Shown here: piece after piece, positions 23,989 through 34,449 of the stretch | Layout: each line of letters starts with the position of its first letter | How positions within the stretch are numbered: position 1 is the first letter of the stretch | Assembly (NCBI GenBank): GCA_037447655.1 | Contig: JBBHKE010003039.1 | Coordinates: forward strand, 1 to 64,000 | Origin: Zygnema cylindricum | Taxonomy: Eukaryota > Streptophyta > Zygnematophyceae > Zygnematales > Zygnemataceae | Length of the DNA: 64,000 nucleotides | Direction: 5' to 3' | Translations under genes and position numbers: made by a program | The notes under the pieces: generated by a model | Databases searched by the model: none | What the model was told of the DNA's origin: nothing | Seen by the model: the letters and a program-made list of their open reading frames with translations, nothing else

Positions 23989-24903
23989 CTCTAGGGTGCC
24001 CATTTTCAACGGATCTGGATTCATTTACTGGGAAGCTATGATGACAGGGGCATTATGTGAGAAACGATACTGGGGTATTGTTAGTTGACAAGTGAAACGT
24101 CCATCAGAAGGAACTCCACCAAGGTTTGGAGGAGTGAGGTTTTCTGCAGCAGGATCTGCTCCAACAGAGGAGACAGATGATGGGGACAACAGTGTGTCTG
24201 AAAAAGGGAAAGGAAAGGAGACACCTCTCACTCTTATTGCCATGGCATCCAGAGTGGTGGCCGTGAAGACCGAGGAAAACGACATTCAGATGTAAGAGTA
24301 CACCAATATGAATGCAAGGCACTTCATTCTAAGGCACCTCACCCAAGCGTTGGCAACTTCTCACCTTCAAATCTTCAAGGCTGAGGAGTTGTGGATGACC
24401 TTAGTGGAGATCTATAGAGCTGGCACTATTCAAGAGCTTCAGCTGGCTGAGCAAAGGCTGATCAGTTACACTTTCAAAGGGGGAAGATGTTGGACTATTG
24501 CACCGATCTCTCTTGTCTATACATGGAGATGGAGAGTGCCGGATGGACAGACACTATGAAGATGAAACTTAACACTCTCATCATGACGTTGCCGGAGGAG
24601 TATGAAAATATAGTGTACCAAGTGCAACAAATGGATGATAGTGCTTGGAAGTGGAGCACCGTGGTTCAAATGATACTCGTACAGGAAAACACTATTGAGA
24701 TCCGAAGAGGAGGAAAGAGCATACAAGCTCTAGCTGCCGGAACTAACCGGTGGAGGAAGGATCCGAAGAAGCCATACCACAGCCTCAAAGGGGAGAAAGA
24801 TGAATTTGGAGAACCGAGGACTCCAAAGGGCCTTTGTCATTTCTGCAAAAAGTCGGGGCACTTTATAGCTGATTGCATCAAGCTATCGGAGCTCAGGCTC
24901 TAA
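23978..24903 (+). pseudogene. Copia-1 gag
   Basis: Begins at the ATG inside the primer site (MGPPSRVPIFNGSGFIYWEA). Internal stops (TGA near 24086, TAA at about 24293) and a frame change break it. A UBN2/DUF4219-like gag region includes WMTLVEIYRAGTIQEL, and the nucleocapsid zinc knuckle CHFCKKSGHFIADC (CX2CX4HX4C) lies near 24837-24878. The capsid protein would package the element RNA; this copy cannot make it intact. Confidence 0.8.
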
Positions 24904-27290
24904 GAAAATCGTGGAGGTGGTTTTTTCGGAGGAAAGAAAAAAGCACTTGTGGTCACACAAGTGAAAAGAGAGACTGAGGAGTACGAGTCCTCCGAGGAGG
25001 AGGATGGGGAGCTTCTTCTTGACGAGAATCTAGAGGAGAAGGAGATCCCTCAAAAACAGAAGTGTGACCTTGGAGCCATTCGAGAAGCACCAGAGGAGGG
25101 ATGGATCATCGACTCAGGTGCATCCATGCATATGTGTCGTGACAGGCACCTCTTCACTAAGCTAAGAAAGATCCCTACTATGGAAATAGAGTATGGGGAT
25201 GGGAGAGTAGTTACCACAGATCTAGTGGGATCAATAGATATGAAAGTCTTAGTGGAGGGTAAGACTTCTATTCTCACCTTGTCACATGTGCTCTACATTC
25301 CTCAGTTGAGTAAGAATCTTCTGTCTACTTCTGTATTAGATGACAAGGATTTTGATACCTTCACTAGAAAGGGAGTCTTTACAGCTAAGTATGGAGATGA
25401 AGTCTACTTCACAGCTGATAAGGGTAGCCAAGGAATGTTTAGGCTTAACTTGAGTAATGAAAAGAAGAGTGCTTACTATGGTGGTGTTCCAAGCTTGATG
25501 ATCTGGCATAAGCGTTTGGGACATGTGCATTTTGATATATTGAGGGAAATGAAGAAGCTGGGTGTAGTAGAGGGCATTCAGTTTGGGGATAATGAGATGA
25601 TGGATGATTGTAGTGGCTGTGCCCAAGGTAAGGCTCACAGACTTCCTTTTCCCAAAACTGCCACATATAGAGGTGAGAAAGTATTAGATCTGGTCCACAC
25701 AGATATCTGGGGACCAGCTAGGGTGCCTTCAGTTGGGGGGAAAAGGTATATGTTGACAATTACGGATGATTGGTCCAGATATTCCAAAGTCTACTTCCTG
25801 AAAAAAAGTCTGAAACACCAAAATACTTTAAAGAATACAAAGCCTGGAGTGAGAAATTGCACGGAACCCCATTAAGAGAATAAGGAGTGATAATGGGGGA
25901 GAGTACACCTCTAACCAGTTTGAAGATTACTTGAGAGATGAGGGAGTTCAACAACAGAAAAAACTGTACGAAATAATCCAGAACAAAATGGGGTAGCTGA
26001 GAGGTTAAACCAAACTTTGGGATATAGTGTGTGCAGCATGTTGGCAGATAAGAAAATAGGAAGAAGATTTTGGGCAGAGGCCATGAACTGTGCTAACTAC
26101 ATTAAGAATAGAGTCCTCACAACAGCTGTTAAAGGAATGACCCCTTATGAGAGATGGGTTGAAAAGAAACCGAATGTTTCTCACTTGAAAGTATTCGGTA
26201 GTCAAGTTTACAGTCTTGACACAGATAAGAAAAACTGGAAACTAGATGCTAAAGGGAAACCGAGATATTTTGTGGGATATGATGAGGATGTCAAAGGATA
26301 TAGAGTCTATGACTTAGCTAAACAAGATATCATCCTGGTAAAACATCTAGTTGTAATGGATGAATGGAAGTCTTTTGATCCCTTCAAATACACTAAGAAA
26401 ATCAGAATCAGCTTTGAGTCCGAGAGTGAGGAAGACTTAGATCTTCCCAAAAGGGACACTAGTGAAAACATGATTGCAGATCTAGGGGAGATAAAATATG
26501 GGGGAGATATACCAAAATCTCCTTATATTCCTAAACCCTTTGAGGAGAGAGAGGAGGAGGAGTCAGAACCGGTTCCCATGGATAGGGGAGCTGCTGAGAG
26601 AGTTCGCAGGAATCCAAGGCTTCCCTCTATTCCAGCTTCGGACTTTGAGGGAGGACAGGGGAGCAGCAAAAGGCTTCATGGAAAACAGGCTGCTTGCAAG
26701 GTAACAAAGCTTTCTCATCCAGATGAGCCTCAGTTATACTCGGAGGCAATGGACAGTCCGGAGAAAGAAAGGTGGGTCAGAGCCATAAATGATGAGATGG
26801 CTTCAATCAGGGATGCAAATACTTGGGAGCTAGTGGACTGTCCACCAGATAGAAAACCCATTGGGTGTAAATGGGTATTTAAACTGAAACTGAATCCAGA
26901 TAACACCATTGAGAGATTTAAAGCTTGGCTGGTGGCAAAAGGGTTCACTCAAAAAGAGGGTATAGACTATGAGGAGACCTTTGCTCCCGTAGTTCGATTC
27001 CCATCTCTAAGGATTCTCCTTAGTCTAGCAGCAGCGGAAGACATGGAAATTCACCAGATGGATATCAAAACCGCCTTCCTCAACGGTGAACTAGAGGAAG
27101 AAATCTTCATGCGGCAACCAGAAGGTTTTGTACAGGAAGGAGAGGAAAGCAAAGTCTGCACACTTATAAAGTCCTTATATGGACTATGTTGGATTGGCAC
27201 GTGAAGCCGGTCCAATACGGGGTAGAATATAGAATATCCATACTCGAGCCGCCCGTAAGAAAAGGGTACGGACCCGCCAGTCTCTACATC

Positions 27291-27361
27291 GAGCTGGTGG
27301 CACAGTGGTAGTGCGTTCGCAGCTGAAGTGAAAGGTCCCAGGTTCGAACCCTGGCCGGCTC
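27291..27361 (+). other. tRNA-like gene in TRIM LTR 1
   Basis: Full cloverleaf by eye: acceptor GAGCTGG/CCGGCTC (7 bp, one G-U), D stem GCAC/GTGC with loop AGTGGTA, anticodon stem TTCGC/GTGAA with loop AGCTGAA, T stem CCAGG/CCTGG with loop TTCGAAC. A-box-like TGGCACAGTGG and perfect B-box GGTTCGAACCC. A T4 run follows within a few bases, a Pol III terminator. Position 33 is G rather than T, so decoding function is doubtful. Confidence 0.8.
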
Positions 27362-27576
27362 AATTTTCCCAAGTGTGGGACATGCCGAATCTCGGATTTC
27401 TAAGAAATCTAACATGGTATCAAAGCCAGCGGGATTGCGGATGGTTTGACCGGCTTTCCCGTGAGGGGGGGTGTTGGATTGGCACGTGAAGCCGGTCCAA
27501 TACGGGGTAGAATATGGAAATATCCATACTCGAGCCGCCCGTAATAAATGGGTACGGACCCGCTAGTCTCAACATC

Positions 27577-27647
27577 GAGCTGGTGGCACAGTGGTAGTGC
27601 GTTCGCAGCAGAAGTGAAAGGTCCCAGGTTCGAACCCTGGCCGGCTC
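27577..27647 (+). other. tRNA-like gene in TRIM LTR 2
   Basis: Same cloverleaf as LTR 1 except the anticodon loop reads AGCAGAA. All four stems are retained although the surrounding LTR is the most diverged of the four. Confidence 0.8.
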
Positions 27648-27861
27648 AATTTTCCCAAGTGTGGGACATGCCGAATCCCGGATTTCTAGGAAATCTAACA
27701 TGGTATCGGAGCCAGCGGGATTGCGGATGGTTTGACCGACTTTCCCGTGAGGTGGGGTGTTGGATTGGCACGTGAAGCCGGTCCAATACGGGGTAGAATA
27801 TGGAATATCCATACTCGAGCCGCCCGTAAGAAAAGGGTACGGACCTGCCAGTCTCTACATC

Positions 27862-27932
27862 GAGCTGGTGGCACAGTGGTAGTGCGTTCGCAGCTGAAGT
27901 GAAAGGTCCCAGGTTCGAACCCTGGCCGGCTC
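27862..27932 (+). other. tRNA-like gene in TRIM LTR 3
   Basis: Identical by eye to the LTR 1 copy, with the same T4 run downstream. Confidence 0.8.
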
Positions 27933-28146
27933 AATTTTCCCAAGTGTGGGACATGCCGAATCCTGGATTTCTACGAAATCTAACATGGTATCGGAGCCAG
28001 CGGGATTGCGGATGGTTTGACCGACTTTCCCGTGAGGTGGGGTGTTGGATTGGCACGTGAAGCCGGTCCAATACGGGGTAGAATATGGAATATCCATACT
28101 CGAGCCGCCCGTAAGAAAAGGGTACGGACCCGCCAGTCTCTACATC

Positions 28147-28217
28147 GAGCTGGTGGCACAGTGGTAGTGCGTTCGCAGCTGAAGTGAAAGGTCCCAGGTT
28201 CGAACCCTGGCCGGCTC
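28147..28217 (+). other. tRNA-like gene in TRIM LTR 4
   Basis: Identical by eye to the LTR 1 copy, with the same T4 run downstream. Confidence 0.8.
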
Positions 28218-29422
28218 AATTTTCCCAAGTGTGGGACATGCCGAATCCCGGATTTCTAGGAAATCTAACAGACTAAAGCAGGCCCCTAGACAGTGGAATA
28301 AGAAACTAGATGAGTTTCTTACCAGTCTAGGGTATATATTCGGATCAGTTCTGACCACTCTATTTACATGTTTCAGGATGAAAATAGTGTAATTTCTATT
28401 GCAATTTATGTGGATGATTTGCTCGTATTGAGTATGTCTATGGAGAAGATAAATAGGTTAAAGAAAGATCTGGGAAGTAGATTTGACATGAAGGATTTAG
28501 GAGAGGCTAAATATGTTTTGAAAATTCAAATGGAAAGAGATAGGGAGAAGAGGATCATCAGACTTACACAAAAAGAGGCTATAGGAAATATGCTAGAGAA
28601 ATTTCACATTGAGAATGCAAACAGTTGTACCACTCCCATGGACCTAAAGAAAGTCAGTGATGGGAATGTAGAAGGAGATGTGATAATGCTAGATGATCAG
28701 ATAAGTCCAGAGGAGAGGCAGTTAATGAAATCTATTCCTTACAGACAGGTTGTAGGAAGTCTGATTTACTTTATGAATTGTACCAGGCCTGACATAGCTG
28801 CAGCAGTTCGAGTCGTTAGTAGGAGTCTTAATGATCCTAGAAACAAAGACTGGGAGGCAGCCAAGAGGGTAATGGGATACCTGGTGGGAACTAGGGATCT
28901 ATGGTTGCATTTGGGAGGAGAGCACACTGTGATCACTACTTGGAGTGATGCCAGTTATGAGGATGCACCTATGAGAAGATGCACTTCTGGGTATGTATTG
29001 TATGTGGGGGAAGGTGCTTGTTGTTGGAGTAGCAAGCAACAAAAGGTTGTTGCTCAGTCCACTATGGAGGCTGAGTACATGGCCTCTTGTTCTGCTGTGA
29101 AAGAGTTGATGTGGGTGAAGTCCTTGTTGCAAGAATTGGGGTACATGAAGAAGGGAGTACATGAAGTGTTTTGTGATAATCGGGTTGCAATTGCAATTGC
29201 AGCTAATCCAAAACATCATTTCAAAGCTAAGCATATGGATATAAGATTGAGCTTTGTGAGGGGAAAAGTGGAAAATAAAATTGTGAAGTTGGTGTATAGG
29301 AGTGAAAGGGGAAATGGTGGCTGATATGATGACAAAGCCTGTGCCATCTCCCAAACTAAAGTATTGTAGAGAAAAATTAGGATTAAAACAAAAAATAAAA
29401 TTAGACTAGAAAATAAAGGGAG

Positions 29423-30416
29423 TGTTGAAAATCACTAGATTTATGGGAGATATTTTTTAGGTCTTAATTAAAATAAAAATGAAAAGCAAAGGCAGTCTGC
29501 CTCCACCTTCTCCCTCTAGCCCCCATACTTGTTGCAGTCACTGAAGGAGAGAGAGGGCGGTGGAGCCATGGTTGCCTTAGCTCCATAGGCAGGGCTTAAG
29601 AGTGACCTAAGTCACTCTCAACCAAAAGGGTTGAGTCCGGCAGAACTCGAACCTCCGACCGGTAGGGCGAGGCATAACCGTCAACCCTTACCAGTCTGTC
29701 GTAGTAGTCCGTTAGGGTACATAGGGCTCGACAGCTATTTAAGCAATAGATAGACGACTAATCCGATTAACAGAATTACAAATAGGATACATAGAAACCA
29801 GTTGGGGAATTAAGTGCGCACGAAACAAATGTACCGGACATTTGTTTTTGAACGGCTGGGAATTAAAGCGGGTTTGGATCCAACGGCCCGCACCATTGCC
29901 GGAATCCCTGAATGGCCGTTTTGGCGGTTTGTGGATGTAACATGACCTATCGACACAGGGTAGGATATCATTGAGAAGCAGGAATCTCGGGGAGCATAAG
30001 GGCAAGTCCAAAGGAGACAGACGTCCACTCCATGGCCTTGTCGTACACTAGCCGTACATAAAGTACATCGGCCATAGTACTTGTCTGTACTGAACAGTCT
30101 TCTAACTGGTTCGTACATCAGTAGATAAGGGTTGTGAGAGGGGTTTAGAACTTAGAGGATTGAGGAGGTAGCCGCCTCTCTCCCAACAAGCTTGTATATA
30201 TATTGGCATCTTTGCCACTTGATAATTAATTGCCTGGTAAGGCGTTTTCAGTGATTCTTTTTGCTGTGGACTCAGGGGAGTCCAATCTGCACAGGGTTGC
30301 AGTCAAGTAACCTATTTGTCGGTTAGGGTAGCAGTTGCTCTCGTTGAAAGTGGGTTAGTCAAAAACTACCTAGAGGCTTCCTCATTCTTGGTCTAAATGG
30401 AGGACACATAATTGCA
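29423..30416 (+). repeat. 3' LTR of copia-1
   Basis: 994 bp, pair of 22982-23973, followed by the AAAGG target duplication. Carries the antisense tRNA-like segment at about 29629-29703. Confidence 0.9.
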
Positions 30417-30421
30417 AAAGG

Positions 30422-32278
30422 GACCACATTTCAATGTTTCCTCTTTCTTCTCCAATTCCACCAGTTCCGGATTCTCTATCAACGATTTCCTCAATCCTAG
30501 CCATATGTCCTGGTCTATCCTTGCAGTCACGGCTGTCCAGTCTGCAAGTTCCATGGATAATCCACCCACTCCTCATTCGACTGTTGCTTTTCCAACACGC
30601 AGCTACAATCATTCGTTTAATTCCCTTAAACAAACACCTGTAGCTTACGAGTTTGGGCAAACGCTTATCGTAGATGAGCAGTTGGCCTTTGCTTAAGCTA
30701 TGCGGCGATGACAAGTGAGAATCCTGATGCTCCAAAATGGAAATTGGGCACCAATATAACAAATGCTCAACAAGAGTTATTGAACTACGTAGTTTTACGG
30801 AATGTCGATGCCTTTGTTTTTTCAATGAACGATTTGGGTTGTCACACCGCTTTTAAGATGTCGATAGATCTCGAAGATGACCGCCCAATATTTAAACCAA
30901 AACATCGTCTGTCAGAAACCGAATGGGAAATGGTAGACAAGCGATGTGTTGAGCTAGAAGAAGTTCGCCAAATCTATCGGTTTGACTGCACATTTGCAGC
31001 TCCCACTGTCATGCCTCGGAAAAAAGATTCCGAAGGTAATTTTACTACATGTCGAATGTGCGGTGATTATCGTGAACTAAATGCTAGGATCGTTCAAGAT
31101 CGTCATCCCATGCCCCTCGCCGAGGATGTATTTGACCATGTAGGCGGGGCGAAGTATTTTAGTATCTTTGACCTCTGTCAAGGATTCAATCAAATTGAGA
31201 TAGAGGAAAAGGACCGGCATTAACATCCTTTTGGGGTAGTGACTACCAATGGGAATGGGCCGTAATGCCGTTCGGACTGAAAAATGCTCCCGCGATATTT
31301 CAAAAATTCATGGACTCAGTTCTCGGAGGTTATAAGTTTGCTAGGTGTTACATCGATGACCTCATCATTGCCTCCGCTACTATCGAAAAGCACGGGGCTC
31401 ACATCGAATGGGTATTGAATTCATTAAAAAATGTTGGATTAACGTGTCATTCCGCAAAATGCACCTTTGGATCCAAGGGAGTGCCTTACCTTTGCCATTT
31501 TATCTCAGCTGAGGGGATCACTCCTCTCGAAGCAAAGGTAGAGGTAATCAGTAAATTGCCGGCTCCCACAGACTTGATAAATTTGCGAGCGCTTCTCGGG
31601 CTTGCTAATTGTTATCGCAGGTTGGTACCTAATTTTAGTAGAATTGCATCTCCTTTAAACGACCTTCTCAAGAAAGAAGTGTCCTTCATATGGGGTCGCG
31701 ATCAGATTCCCGCATTTCAAAAATTTAAAACCGCCTTATCAAGTGCTCCCATTCTCCGCCCCCCCAATCACAAACTCATTTTTTGTCTCCAGACAGATTT
31801 TGGATAACCGGGAATGGCTGTCTTTTTGACACAAATGGAGTTGAGCCGAGAGGAATATGTAATTGCTTACGCCGGTAGAAGCAAAAATCCTGCTGAATCG
31901 AATTATAGTAGTTACGAAGGGGAATGTCTAGCCGCGGTTTGGGGAGTCGTCCACTTCCGTCATTATTTGTACAAAAAGCCTCTCACCCTTCTAACTGACC
32001 ATCAGCCCTTACATTGGTTGATGATTAACGATAAGCTTTCCGTGAAGCTAGCCCGATGAGCTTTAATTTTGCAAGGATATGACGTTGAAATAATTCACCG
32101 ACCTGGTCTGCTTAGTCTAAACGCGGACGACATTTCCCGAAATCCTTTGCCCCGAACGACGGATAACGGAGTTCGACAGGATTTCGATGACAACGATATT
32201 CCCGTGATATCAGTGGGTTCTTTTCTTACTTACTCTTTGACCGCTATTCCGAACCCTCGTCCTGCCTCGGATCCTTAG
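30422..32278 (+). pseudogene. Gypsy reverse transcriptase and RNase H
   Basis: Continuation of the gypsy element after copia-1. A linker (30422-30694) precedes RT. RT shows APTVMPRKKDSEGNFTTCRM, MCGDYRELNARIVQDRHPMP, FSIFDLCQGFNQIEIEEKDR, MPFGLKNAPAIFQKFMD and the catalytic CYIDDLIIAS near 31348, then GLANCYRRLVPNFSRIASPL. RNase H shows YSSYEGECLAAVWGVVHFRH and LLTDHQPLHWLM; its first catalytic Asp is in FCLQTDFG. Stops and frameshifts occur near 31221, 31805 and 32057. This is the Ty3/gypsy order (RT-RNase H before integrase). Confidence 0.9.
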
Positions 32279-32404
32279 CTGGATGGGCCTCTCATTCTTT
32301 TCCTCTCCTCCCAGACCTTTCAGGTCCGACCCTACCTCAAACGAATAACACAGAGTGAAAAAGAGAGTCAAAATTACCTTTGGCTCGAAGGATCTGAAGT
32401 TCAA

Positions 32405-33445
32405 TTGCTGGCAAATGGAAGCTATAGACACGTCCCTTGTCCTACCGAGCGGCTTTCTCTTATTGAGCAAATTAACACCGAGCTTGGTCACTACGGCACC
32501 AAGCGGACGTTAAGCATAGTTCAGGCACGGTATCGGTGGTTAGGATTGCAAGCCGTTGTTGCTGCCATTCCACACAAGTGTGCCACCTGCGACTGTCTCC
32601 AAACTTCTTTCTCTAATCGGCAGACTACGTTCCAACCTCTACCAATTAGGGGTTTATCTTATCGGTGGTCAGTCGATCTGGCCGGACTTTTTCCCATCTC
32701 ACGTAGAGGAAAACAAAACATCATGATTATGATTGAAAATTTCACTAAGTGGGTTGAAGTCCTGGCTCTACCTCAGAAGACAACAAAGTTAACCACCGCA
32801 AACTTTTAAGGAACATGTCCTTATGAGATACAGTGCCCAAGCCAAGGTCGTTACGGATCAAGGTACAGAATTTCCGAGGGAATTTCAAGAGATGCTTGAT
32901 GAGGCTCTCATCCATCATCGTCGTACTAATCGCGATCACCCTTAGGCCGATGGCCTTGTTGAATGGGCAGTCCAGACATTTAAGCGTAACTTGCGTAAGC
33001 ATTGCTTAGAAAAACACATTTCAGTTTGGGACGAGTCCCTCGGCTACATTACCATGGGATATCGCATGTTAGTTCAAGCTAGTTTGGCTACTTTCAGCCT
33101 ATATTATGTTTTATTTGGGCGACAACCGCTACTCGGGCGCACTATGCAGAAAGCTGCAAGTTTTCCGCTTCCGCTGATGTCTAGCACTATTTTTTTGGGA
33201 GAACTCCCCCGTCGTGCTTTGCTTTTTGCCCGTGAAATGCCCATGGCTTTTGATAATCTGCAGATTGCCCAGCATCAAGACACACTTCGGTTTGCCACCA
33301 CTCGAAGCAACAGTTATAGGCCCCAACAGAAGCCCTATCGGGTAAGAGACTATGTGTATTTTTGCAAGGAATCTTTTGACACGTTGGACACGGATGTTTC
33401 AGCACATTTCCTACGTATTATCGAGGTGGATCCGAAGGAAATGTT
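32405..33445 (+). pseudogene. Gypsy integrase
   Basis: N-terminal zinc segment with CATCDCLQT. The core begins near YRWSVDLAGLFPISRRGKQN (first Asp), then VVTDQGTEFPREFQ near 32850 (second Asp) and, after a TAG stop near 32944, ADGLVEWAVQTFKRN (Glu). The C-terminal part has VRDYVYFCKESF. A frame break occurs near 32810. The frame runs into the copia-2 insertion at 33446, and the sequence continuing it lies at 40301. Confidence 0.88.
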
Positions 33446-34434
33446 TGCAATTCCAATTTAGGAAGCCTCTTGATAGTTGTTAAATAACCCACTTTCAATG
33501 GCAACCACTGCTCCCCAAGGAAACAAGCCGACAATCTAATTGCACCCCTCTGCAGCCAGGACTCCCTTGAGTCAGTAAAAAAAAGAATCTCTAAAAACGC
33601 CCAACCAGGCGATAAGTTATCGGGTAGCAGAGATGCGAATTTTATACAAACTCTCAAAGATAGAGAGGACCATCTACCTAATTTTTCCTAAGTCCTAGTT
33701 CCCTCTCACAACCCCTATCTACTGAATGTACGAACCAATGCGAACACTATATAGTACCAAAAAGTACTATTGCCGATGTACTTTCTGTACGGCCTCCGTA
33801 CGACAAGGCCATTAAGCAGACTCCTGTCCACTTTTCAATCGTCCGTACGTTCTTTGGAATTCTCGTGACCGAATGTTATCTCTCCACGTGGCGCCAGGTC
33901 ATGCCATGTCACAAAATGCCAAAGTGACCATTCCGTGATCTCGATGATGATGTGCCCCGTCAGATAGAATTTAGTATCTCATCTCAACCGTTAAAATACA
34001 TGTCTTTCTAACTTCTTTCGTGCGGAATCATATCCGCACTGTATTGAACTTGTTCCATGCATCTATGTTTATATTTCCGTTAATCTGAATTTCTACCGTA
34101 ACATTGTTTAATTATATGTCAAACCGTATATACCCTAGCGAACTACTACGACAGACCGGTTAGAGCGAATGGCTACGCCATGCTCTACCGGTCGGAGGTT
34201 CGAGTCCTGCCGGACTCAACCTTTTTGTTGAGAGTGACTTAGGTCACTCTTCAGTCCTACATTCGTGGAGCCGAGGCAGCCATGGCTCCACTATTCTCTC
34301 TCTCTCCCCTTCAGTGACCACAACAAGTATGGGGGATGGAGAGAGAAAGTGGAGGCAGACTGCCTGCGCTTGTTTTTCTTTTCTATCTATTTAGACCTAG
34401 AAAATACTATAAACACCTTTAGTTAATTTCAACA
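33446..34434 (-). repeat. 3' LTR of copia-2
   Basis: About 989 bp; on the minus strand it starts TGTTGAAATTAACT and ends AATTGCA. At 34148-34221 the plus strand (antisense to the LTR) holds a tRNA-like segment with A-box-like GGTTAGAGC and perfect B-box GGTTCGAGTCC, the best preserved among the copia LTRs. Confidence 0.85.
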
Positions 34435-34449
34435 CTCCCCTTATTTTCT

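Larger units (their letters stand above)
27187..28270 (+). mobile_element. Tandem TRIM array: four LTRs with tRNA-like genes, three 57-bp interiors
   Basis: LTRs 27187-27414, 27472-27700, 27758-27985 and 28043-28270 (228-229 bp) start TGTTGGATTGGCACGTG and end AAATCTAACA. Interiors 27415-27471, 27701-27757 and 27986-28042 consist only of a primer site, TGGTATC(G/A)(G/A)AGCCAGCGG, like the plant initiator-Met PBS TGGTATCAGAGC, and a purine tract (GTGAGGTGGGG) abutting the next LTR. Target duplication GACTA (27182-27186, 28271-28275). No coding capacity, so mobilised in trans. LTR 2 is the most diverged copy; the outer LTRs differ at only a few positions. Confidence 0.92.
24949..29407 (+). pseudogene. 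Copia-1 pol (protease, integrase, RT, RNase H)
   Basis: Protease active site WIIDSGASMHMC near 25102. The pre-integrase zinc segment (WHKRLGHVHF and CSGCAQGKAH) leads to the integrase core start DLVHTDIWGP. A frameshift near 25800-26016 disrupts the second Asp and the Glu region. RT: CKWVFKLKLNPDNT, HQMDIKTAFLNGELEEEIFM, then interruption by the TRIM array after SLYGL, resuming with KQAPRQW at 28276; catalytic YVDDLL near 28409. RNase H: TWSDASYEDAP, STMEAEY, FCDNRVAI. Ends before the polypurine tract. Confidence 0.88.
22982..30416 (+). mobile_element. Ty1/copia element copia-1 (full length, degenerate)
   Basis: LTRs 22982-23973 (992 bp) and 29423-30416 (994 bp), both TGTTGAAAATC...ATTGCA, with target duplication AAAGG at 22977-22981 and 30417-30421. 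Internal order gag, protease, integrase, RT, RNase H is the copia order. A TRIM array is inserted in RT (27187-28270). The polypurine tract AAATAAAGGGAG abuts the 3' LTR. The two LTRs are similar but not identical, so the insertion is not very recent. Confidence 0.92.

Noticed and set aside
27291-28217. Four bona fide tRNA genes
   Set aside because: The cloverleaf is complete, but position 33 is G and the anticodon differs in one copy. All copies lie in TRIM LTRs, so they are called tRNA-like parts of the element.
27187-28270. CRISPR-like array of regular repeats
   Set aside because: Repeats are 228-229 bp with identical 57-bp interiors, TG...CA ends, PBS and PPT, in a eukaryotic genome.
27184-28358. 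Minus-strand ORFs with repeated RPGFEPGTF peptides
   Set aside because: They are antisense translations of the tRNA-like B-box region in the TRIM LTRs.
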